Below, piece by piece: positions 7,389 to 11,282 of a stretch of 11,282 nt of DNA. Under the pieces are notes generated by a model that saw nothing but the letters and a program-made list of their open reading frames with translations, was not told the DNA's origin and ran no database searches. The position numbers and the translations under genes were made by a program. The stretch is from Sphingomonadaceae bacterium (GTDB taxonomy: Bacteria > Pseudomonadota > Alphaproteobacteria > Sphingomonadales > Sphingomonadaceae), in the NCBI GenBank assembly GCA_014380205.1, contig JACMKH010000368.1, positions 1-11,282 of the forward strand. Direction: 5' to 3'. Positions within the stretch are counted from its first letter, which is position 1. Each line of letters starts with the position of its first letter.

Positions 7389-8051
7389 TTATTTCTCCGC
7401 CCAGCGCCTGAGCAGCGCCTGCTGGACCGCCTGGAGCCGCGTGAAGCTCGCGGCCGACATGTTGAGCCCCTCGAGCGCGGCGACCTCGTTGAGCTCGTAG
7501 AGCAGCCAGCGGTCGTCGGTCGAGCGGATGCGGCTCTCGATGAAGGTAAGGCCGACGAGCCGCTCGCCCTTGGTCACGGGCTCGACCTCGTGGAGCGTCG
7601 AGGAGGGATAGACGATCGCCGCGCCAGCGGGGAGGCGGAAGCGGTATTCGCTGTCGCCGAGCGTGACGCGCAGCGCGCCGCCCTCATAGCTCTCGGGCTC
7701 GTTGAGGAAGATCGTGCATGACAGGTCGGCGCGCAGATTGGCCTTACCGATCGGCATGAAGGCCGCGTCGGGGTGGAGCCCGTAATGCATGCCGGGGTGG
7801 TATTTGGTGAGCAGCGGCGGCGCGAGCTGGGCCGGGAAGGCGAAGTTGAAGAAATCCTCGTTGCTGAGCAGCGCATCGGCGAGCAGCTGCGCGGTGCGCT
7901 GATAGGCCTGCTGGTCGGCGAGATGGAGGTTGTTCTTGACCTTCGAGTGCGGGTTGCTGACGCGGCCGTCGACGAATTGCGAGCGCTCCGCGATCTGGCG
8001 CAGCTCTGCAATCTGCGCGGGGTTGAGCAGGCCGTGGATCTGCTTGAACAT
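7389..8051 (-). CDS. PKHD-type Fe(II)/2-oxoglutarate-dependent hydroxylase (PiuC/YbiX-like)
   Basis: A 220-residue dioxygenase-fold protein. The family uses Fe(II), O2 and 2-oxoglutarate to hydroxylate a substrate that is mostly unidentified; several members are linked to iron uptake through TonB receptors. Visible landmarks: FVDGRVSNPHSKVKNNLHL (27-45, conserved in YbiX-type proteins), the iron-binding HxD at H93/D95 in YGLHPDAAF, LSCTIFLN (110-117), EGGALRV (123-129), the distal iron ligand H154 in STLHEVEPVTKGERLVG, and R164 as the likely 2-oxoglutarate anchor. The Trp usual after the second motif (FWIQS type) is replaced by LTFIES. ATG 8049-8051 starts the conserved N-terminus; the Shine-Dalgarno is weak, and the preceding stop is two bases away, so coupling to the sulfotransferase-like gene is likely. 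Acts in the cytoplasm (no signal peptide). Confidence 0.9.
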   Translation of the reverse strand: MFKQIHGLLNPAQIAELRQIAERSQFVDGRVSNPHSKVKNNLHLADQQAYQRTAQLLADALLSNEDFFNFAFPAQLAPPLLTKYHPGMHYGLHPDAAFMPIGKANLRADLSCTIFLNEPESYEGGALRVTLGDSEYRFRLPAGAAIVYPSSTLHEVEPVTKGERLVGLTFIESRIRSTDDRWLLYELNEVAALEGLNMSAASFTRLQAVQQALLRRWAEK

Positions 8052-8053
8052 GG

Positions 8054-9094
8054 CTAGCGTCCATGCCCCGCCGCGAGCGCGTCCGCAATCACAGGATGAT
8101 CGCTCGCCGCCTGCTCGAGCCAGTCGAGCGCCGCGCCGATCTCGCCGCCGCGCTCGCGTCGCGTCTGGGCGAGCAGCTGGGCGCGCAGCTCGGGACTGTA
8201 GCCGTGCTCGGGGGCCTTGGAATAGCGCTGCATGATCGGGCCCGAGATCAGCGCGTCGGCCGTGCTTCTCGAAAGCTCGTGGCCGAGGAATTCGGCGATA
8301 TGCTGGAGCCTGCGCGCGGGATCGGCGAGGAAGGCGTCGAAATCGACCCAGAGCAGCTGATTGCTCGCCGCATGACGCGCGGCCTCGGTAAGCGTCGCCA
8401 TCTCGCATGCCCAGCCGAGCGCGGCGCGCACCGCCTCGGGCAGCTGCCACAGCGCCCAAGGCTCGGCGCCGATGCGGCGGTGGAGGCGCACGAGGCGCGG
8501 GCCCGAGAGTATCGTGAGCTCCTGGCGCGAATTCTCACCAGCGAGAATGGTCTCGATGTAGCGCTCGGGCGAGACGCTGAGGAAGACTGCGCGGTTGCTC
8601 TGCGCGAGGATGTCGCCCGCGAGCTCGCCGGCGAAGCTCGTCGCCTTGACCAGTGCGCGCTGGCCGGGATCGAAGGTCCGCGAGAGCCAGGCGGTCGCGG
8701 TGCGCAGGCGCGGCATGAATGCCTGCGGCGGCCAAGGCGATTCGGGCCTGTCGCGGAGCAGCGCGATCTCGGCGAGGGTGCGCAGGATCAACGGCTCGCG
8801 CAGCGCGAGGACGCTGCGAAGCTCGCCGAGCAGACGCGCGATCAGCGTCGAGCCGACATGGCCGATGTGGAAGATGAAATCCGCGTCGGCGCGCGCCGGG
8901 GTCGCGGCTTCGATCTCGGCCCAGCCCGCCCAGTCGCGGCGGCGCTCTTGTGTCATCGCGCGCTGGTCGAGGAAGCTCGCGGCGCGGTAGTCGGCCTGGG
9001 TGAGCTCGAGCAGCATGACGCGATCATTTGCGAGATCGAGCATCTGCGGGAGCAGCGATGCGTCGCGCGCGAATGCTTGGGCGAGGGGAGTCAT
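8054..9094 (-). CDS. P-loop sulfotransferase-like protein
   Basis: 346 residues. The P-loop-like segment FIFHIGHVGSTLIARLL (73-89) matches the PAPS 5'-phosphosulfate-binding loop region of bacterial sulfotransferase-family proteins that carry an FxxHxGxxGSTLLARxL version. FLSVSPERYIETILAGENS (171-189) is where the 3'-phosphate-binding motif is expected, and VDFDAFLADPARRLQHIAEFL (250-270) matches the usual sulfotransferase C-terminal segment. Classical motif residues are not all present, so sulfate transfer is not assured; a kinase-like or other transfer role is possible. The substrate is unknown. ATG 9092-9094 is chosen because GGAGAAGG lies eight bases upstream and everything further up is antisense shadow of rplI. 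That Shine-Dalgarno is the 3' arm of a perfect hairpin. The gene sits two bases before the hydroxylase gene, forming a pair that may act on one substrate. Confidence 0.78.
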   Translation of the reverse strand: MTPLAQAFARDASLLPQMLDLANDRVMLLELTQADYRAASFLDQRAMTQERRRDWAGWAEIEAATPARADADFIFHIGHVGSTLIARLLGELRSVLALREPLILRTLAEIALLRDRPESPWPPQAFMPRLRTATAWLSRTFDPGQRALVKATSFAGELAGDILAQSNRAVFLSVSPERYIETILAGENSRQELTILSGPRLVRLHRRIGAEPWALWQLPEAVRAALGWACEMATLTEAARHAASNQLLWVDFDAFLADPARRLQHIAEFLGHELSRSTADALISGPIMQRYSKAPEHGYSPELRAQLLAQTRRERGGEIGAALDWLEQAASDHPVIADALAAGHGR

Positions 9095-9102
9095 CGGCGA
9101 AA

Positions 9103-9125
9103 CCCTTCTCCCGCTGGGAGAAGGG
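9103..9125 (-). terminator. Perfect 10-bp hairpin after rplI, overlapping the next gene's ribosome-binding site
   Basis: CCCTTCTCCC (9103-9112) and GGGAGAAGGG (9116-9125) are exact complements around a 3-base loop. On the minus strand it begins 3 bases after the rplI stop. It is followed by GTTTCGCC, which is not a full U-tract. Its 3' arm supplies the GGAGAAGG ribosome-binding site of the downstream sulfotransferase-like gene. It could therefore end or attenuate the ribosomal transcript and limit translation of the next gene. CTTCTCCC-GGGAGAAG hairpins are also common dispersed repeats in such genomes. Confidence 0.6.
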
Positions 9126-9128
9126 ACG

Positions 9129-9842
9129 TCAAGCGGTGGGTTCGCTGTCCTCCCCCGTCTCATCCTCCTCCACCGATTCGGCAGCCTCGGGCTCGGCGGT
9201 AAACTTCTCCGCCGCAGGCTCGCTGGCAGCCTCTTCCGCCGCGTCGGGCACAGCCGTTTCCGCCTCGCCTTCGCCCTCGATCGCCGCGATTTGACCCGGC
9301 TCGGCGTCGGGATCGAACGCCTCGGTGAAGCCGGCCTCGTCCTTCTCGAACATCGCCGCCATGACATCGACGCCCTGCGCCTGGAGCTCGGCCTCCTCTG
9401 GCGAGCGCGCGACGTTGACCTTGACCGTAAGCTCGACCTCGGCGTGGAGCTGGACGCGGACCTTGTGGACGCCGATCGCCTTGATCGGGCGCTCGAGGAT
9501 GATCTGCTGCTTGGTGACCTTCTCGCCCTTGTCGGCGAGCGCTACGACGATGTCGCGGACCGACACCGAGCCGTAGAGCTGGCCTGTGTTCGACGCCTGG
9601 CGGATCAGCTCGACCGAGACTCCGTCGAGCTTGCTCGCCTCCTGCTCGGCGACGCCGCGGCGCTGCTCATTGTCTTTCTCGATCTGCGCGCGCGTCGCCT
9701 CGAACACCTTGCGGTTGGCGTCGTTGGCGCGCAGCGCCTTTTTGTTGGGGAGCAGGAAGTTGCGCGCATAGCCGTCCTTGACGGTGACGACATCGCCGAT
9801 CGTGCCGAGGCTACCGACGCGCTCAAGCAGAATGATTTCCAT
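9129..9842 (-). CDS. rplI: 50S ribosomal protein L9 with long acidic C-terminal tail
   Basis: Large-subunit protein that binds 23S rRNA near the L1 stalk and helps maintain reading frame. The N-domain (1-50) has the family signature LGTIGDVVTVKDGYARNFLLP; a charged linker helix (about 44-72) and the C-domain (73-148) with TGQLYGSVSVRDI follow. Residues 149-237 extend beyond the usual length of about 150: a spacer, then an Ala/Glu/Asp/Pro-rich, strongly acidic tail (about 166-237) that is probably disordered. Extended L9 proteins are familiar in sphingomonads, so this is lineage-typical rather than a fusion with a known domain. ATG 9840-9842 has AGGAG nine bases upstream, near the rpsR stop, 12 bases separating the two genes. 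Third gene of the rpsF-rpsR-rplI operon. Confidence 0.97.
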   Translation of the reverse strand: MEIILLERVGSLGTIGDVVTVKDGYARNFLLPNKKALRANDANRKVFEATRAQIEKDNEQRRGVAEQEASKLDGVSVELIRQASNTGQLYGSVSVRDIVVALADKGEKVTKQQIILERPIKAIGVHKVRVQLHAEVELTVKVNVARSPEEAELQAQGVDVMAAMFEKDEAGFTEAFDPDAEPGQIAAIEGEGEAETAVPDAAEEAASEPAAEKFTAEPEAAESVEEDETGEDSEPTA

Positions 9843-9854
9843 AGCCTGGCGCTC

Positions 9855-10079
9855 CTATTTCACGATGTATGGCAACAAGCCGATGTGGCGCGCGCGCTTG
9901 ATTGCGCGCGACAACTCGCGCTGCTTCTTGGCCGAGACGGCGGTGATCCGCGAAGGGACGATCTTGCCGCGCTCCGAGACGAAGCCCTGGAGCAGCCGGA
10001 CGTCCTTGTAATCGATGACGGGTGCGTCCTTGCCCGAGAAGGGGCAGGATTTGCGGCGGCGGAAGAAGGGGCGGGCCAT
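9855..10079 (-). CDS. rpsR: 30S ribosomal protein S18
   Basis: A 74-residue small-subunit protein that forms a heterodimer with S6 on the platform, contacting 16S rRNA helix 22-23. The whole protein fits the family: basic N-terminus [37 protein letters not shown] (22-40), [19 protein letters not shown] (41-59) and [10 protein letters not shown] (62-71). The cysteine in KSCPF is common. The ATG lies two bases after the rpsF stop, with GGGAGAA just upstream inside the end of rpsF, so the two genes are very likely translationally coupled, consistent with their equimolar S6:S18 complex. Confidence 0.97.
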   Translation of the reverse strand: MARPFFRRRKSCPFSGKDAPVIDYKDVRLLQGFVSERGKIVPSRITAVSAKKQRELSRAIKRARHIGLLPYIVK

Positions 10080-10081
10080 GA

Positions 10082-10540
10082 TTATTCTCCCTGCTCGGCG
10101 GCGCGCTCGAGGCGCTCGGCGCGTTCGGGACGGTCGCCGCGATCCCCGCGGTCGCCCCGGTCTCCCCGATCGCCACGGTCGTCGTCGTCGTGGCGGCCGC
10201 GGCGCTTGGCGTCGCGGTCGTTCTTTCGCATCATCACCGAGGGGCCGGCCTCATGCTCGTCGACGCGGATCGTCATGTAGCGGATGACGTCCTCATTGAT
10301 CCGCGTCTGGCGCTCGAGCTCCTCGACCGCGCCGCCGGGCGCCTCGATGTTGAGCATGACGAAATGCGCCTTGCGGTTCTTGGCGATCTTGTAGGCGAGG
10401 CTCTTCAAGCCCCAGGTCTCGGTCTTGACGACCTTGCCTTCGCGCGATTCGACGATCTTGGCGGCTTCCTCGGCGAGCGCGTCGACCTGGGCTTGTGCCA
10501 AGTCCTGACGCGCGAGGAAGACATGCTCGTAGAGCGGCAT
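10082..10540 (-). CDS. rpsF: 30S ribosomal protein S6 with RGD-repeat tail
   Basis: Small-subunit platform protein and partner of S18. Residues 1-97 are the standard ferredoxin-like S6 core: [30 protein letters not shown] (37-52), [12 protein letters not shown] (57-68) and [13 protein letters not shown] (77-89). The C-terminus (98-152) is a charged extension beyond the core: a basic patch ([16 protein letters not shown]), five consecutive Arg-Gly-Asp triplets (122-136), then [15 protein letters not shown]. Such charged tails are frequent on S6; in E. coli the S6 tail is glutamylated by RimK, but whether this one is modified is unknown. ATG 10538-10540 is preceded by AAGGA. First gene of the rpsF-rpsR-rplI operon. 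Confidence 0.97.
   Translation of the reverse strand: MPLYEHVFLARQDLAQAQVDALAEEAAKIVESREGKVVKTETWGLKSLAYKIAKNRKAHFVMLNIEAPGGAVEELERQTRINEDVIRYMTIRVDEHEAGPSVMMRKNDRDAKRRGRHDDDDRGDRGDRGDRGDRGDRPERAERLERAAEQGE
10133..10177 (-). repeat. 9-base tandem repeat encoding (Arg-Gly-Asp)x5 in rpsF
   Basis: Five consecutive 9-base units each encode Arg-Gly-Asp, with synonymous differences between units (CGT/CGG/CGC, GGC/GGA/GGG, GAT/GAC). The peptide repeat has been kept while codons drifted. It would be a natural site for copy-number change by slippage. Confidence 0.9.
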
Positions 10541-10611
10541 GCGGATATCCTTCTTGGCCGATTGCTAACGCCGCCCGATGCGGACGCCCCTCCGGCTGTC
10601 TTCAATGCGAA

Positions 10612-10642
10612 CCGGGGCGGAGAGCAACGGCTCCCGCCCCGG
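10612..10642 (-). promoter_or_regulatory. Hairpin in the rpsF 5' leader, candidate S6:S18 autoregulatory element
   Basis: In the rpsF leader, CCGGGGCGG (10634-10642) pairs exactly with CCGCCCCGG (10612-10620). Inside, GAGC and GCTC can pair around CGTT, leaving one bulged base. The structure would start within a few bases of the predicted transcript start. A hairpin presenting a CCG in the rpsF leader is the known kind of binding site for the S6:S18 complex that represses its own mRNA, and a CCG lies at the top of this hairpin. I cannot verify the consensus fold, so this is a candidate only. Confidence 0.35.
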
Positions 10643-10650
10643 ATGCGGCC

Positions 10651-10678
10651 TACATAGCGGGATTGGCGGGGGATGCAA
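10651..10678 (-). promoter_or_regulatory. Candidate promoter of the rpsF-rpsR-rplI operon
   Basis: Reading leftward on the minus strand: -35 TTGCAT (10678-10673), a 16-base spacer and -10 TATGTA (10656-10651). Both boxes are reasonable for alphaproteobacterial sigma-70. Transcription would start near 10644, giving a leader of about 100 bases. It also probably drives the two genes after rplI, subject to the hairpin at 9103-9125. Confidence 0.5.
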
Positions 10679-10690
10679 GGACCGCGCGCC

Positions 10691-10719
10691 TTGCATGGGG
10701 CAGCGTGGCTGCCTAACCC
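10691..10719 (+). promoter_or_regulatory. Candidate promoter of fabD
   Basis: TTGCAT (10691-10696), a 17-base spacer and TAACCC (10714-10719). The -35 is the mirror copy of the rpsF -35; the -10 is weak. A 6-bp hairpin, GGCAGC/GCTGCC (10699-10713), fills the spacer. The leader would be only about 23 bases. Inference from motif and position. Confidence 0.35.
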
Positions 10720-10721
10720 CG

Positions 10722-10739
10722 CCTCCGAAGCTGCGGAGG
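10722..10739 (+). promoter_or_regulatory. Hairpin containing the fabD ribosome-binding site
   Basis: CCTCCG (10722-10727) pairs exactly with CGGAGG (10734-10739) around a 6-base loop. The 3' arm contains GGAGG, the Shine-Dalgarno of fabD, nine bases before its ATG. Folding would hide it from the ribosome. Whether this is regulatory or a chance GC-rich fold cannot be told from one sequence. Confidence 0.45.
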
Positions 10740-10748
10740 TATCGATCT

Positions 10749-11282
10749 ATGCGCGCATTCATTTTTCCCGGCCAAGGCAGCCAGGCCGTCGGCATGGGCA
10801 TGGAGCTCGCAGAGGCGAGCGCGGCGGCGCGCGCGGTGTTCGAGGAGGTAGACGACGCGCTCGGGGAGAAGCTGTTCGAGTTGATGCGCGAGGGCCCCGA
10901 GGATCGGCTCACGCTCACCGAGAACGCGCAGCCGGCGATCATGGCGAACGCGATCGCGGTGCTGCGCGTGCTGTCGCGCGAGGGCGGGGTGCGGCTCGCC
11001 GACAAGTCCGATTTCGTCGCGGGGCACAGCCTCGGCGAATATAGCGCGCTGTGCGCGGGCGAGGCGTTCGATCTGGCGACGACGGCTCGGCTGCTCAAGC
11101 TCAGGGGCCGCGCTATGCAGGCGGCGGTTCCGGTCGGCGTGGGGGCGATGGCGGCGCTGCTCGGGGTCGATTTCGCCGATGCCGAGGCGATCGTTGCCGA
11201 CGCGGCCGAGGGCGAGGTCTGCGTCGCGGCGAACGACAATGCGCCGGGGCAGGTGGTGATCTCGGGCCACGCCGGCGCGGTC
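10749..11282 (+). CDS. fabD: Malonyl-CoA-ACP transacylase, N-terminal part
   Basis: Moves malonyl groups from CoA to acyl carrier protein, supplying fatty-acid chain elongation in the cytoplasm. The frame stays open to the window edge, so only 178 of about 310 residues are seen. MRAFIFPGQGSQAVGMG (1-17) contains the Gln of the oxyanion region; ENAQPAIMANAIAVL is at 58-72. The nucleophile elbow GHSLGEYSAL (92-101) has catalytic S94, and LLKLRGRAMQ (115-124) has R119, which binds the malonyl carboxylate. The catalytic His lies beyond the edge. ATG 10749 is set by GGAGG nine bases upstream. fabD is divergent from rpsF; the usual partners fabG and acpP would be expected to the right. Confidence 0.96.
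   Translation, partial: MRAFIFPGQGSQAVGMGMELAEASAAARAVFEEVDDALGEKLFELMREGPEDRLTLTENAQPAIMANAIAVLRVLSREGGVRLADKSDFVAGHSLGEYSALCAGEAFDLATTARLLKLRGRAMQAAVPVGVGAMAALLGVDFADAEAIVADAAEGEVCVAANDNAPGQVVISGHAGAV

Noticed and set aside
9095..9367. N-terminal extension of the sulfotransferase-like gene up to 9367
   Set aside because: It reads an alternative frame of rplI and the intervening hairpin. The ATG at 9092-9094 has a proper ribosome-binding site.
8063..10280. Plus-strand open frames 8063-9202 and 9000-10280
   Set aside because: Antisense to the sulfotransferase-like gene and to rplI, rpsR and rpsF. The RSPRSPRS run is the reverse reading of the RGD repeat.

Overview
The window is a stretch of a high-GC alphaproteobacterial chromosome, most likely from a sphingomonad (Sphingomonadales). 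The reasons are the divergent fabD / rpsF-rpsR-rplI arrangement, ribosomal proteins S6 and L9 with long charged C-terminal tails, a large sphingomonad-style TonB-dependent receptor (plug motif with ESLQTVPIAVSAF), and a neighbouring pair of a PKHD-type Fe(II)/2-oxoglutarate hydroxylase and a P-loop sulfotransferase-like protein. The genus cannot be fixed from this sequence alone.

Layout, left to right. The 3' end of a DUF1178-family gene (3-152, +) is followed by tRNA-Arg(CCT) (188-264, +). Next is a 979-aa TonB-dependent outer-membrane receptor with a GTG start (424-3363, +) that ends in a strong hairpin. Convergent to it is a 775-aa secreted protein (3544-5871, -) made of seven FG-GAP repeats, then RTX calcium-binding repeats and a type I secretion-like C-terminus. 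A roughly 420-base non-coding stretch with AACTT-type short repeats precedes folE (6288-6905, +), which is followed 8 bases later by a small lipoprotein gene (6914-7387, +).

The right half is a minus-strand gene string reading from about 10,650 down to 7,389: rpsF, rpsR and rplI (30S S6, 30S S18, 50S L9), then a sulfotransferase-like gene and a PKHD-type hydroxylase gene. A perfect 10-bp hairpin separates the ribosomal genes from the last two. The hydroxylase gene converges on the lipoprotein gene with one base between their stop codons. The divergent gene fabD (10749 to the window edge, +) starts on the other side of a 208-base control region.

How the genes relate. The ribosomal cluster and fabD are core functions that share a divergent promoter region, whose two candidate -35 boxes are the arms of a perfect inverted repeat. 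folE supplies 7,8-dihydroneopterin triphosphate for folate and queuosine-type pathways. The TonB receptor and the RTX/propeller protein are cell-surface or secreted functions. No type I exporter or TonB/ExbBD genes lie inside the window. No mobile element, CRISPR array or clear horizontal-transfer boundary was seen. The least ordinary parts are the secreted propeller/RTX protein, the sulfotransferase/hydroxylase pair behind a ribosomal operon, and ribosome-binding sites built into hairpins (fabD and the sulfotransferase-like gene).
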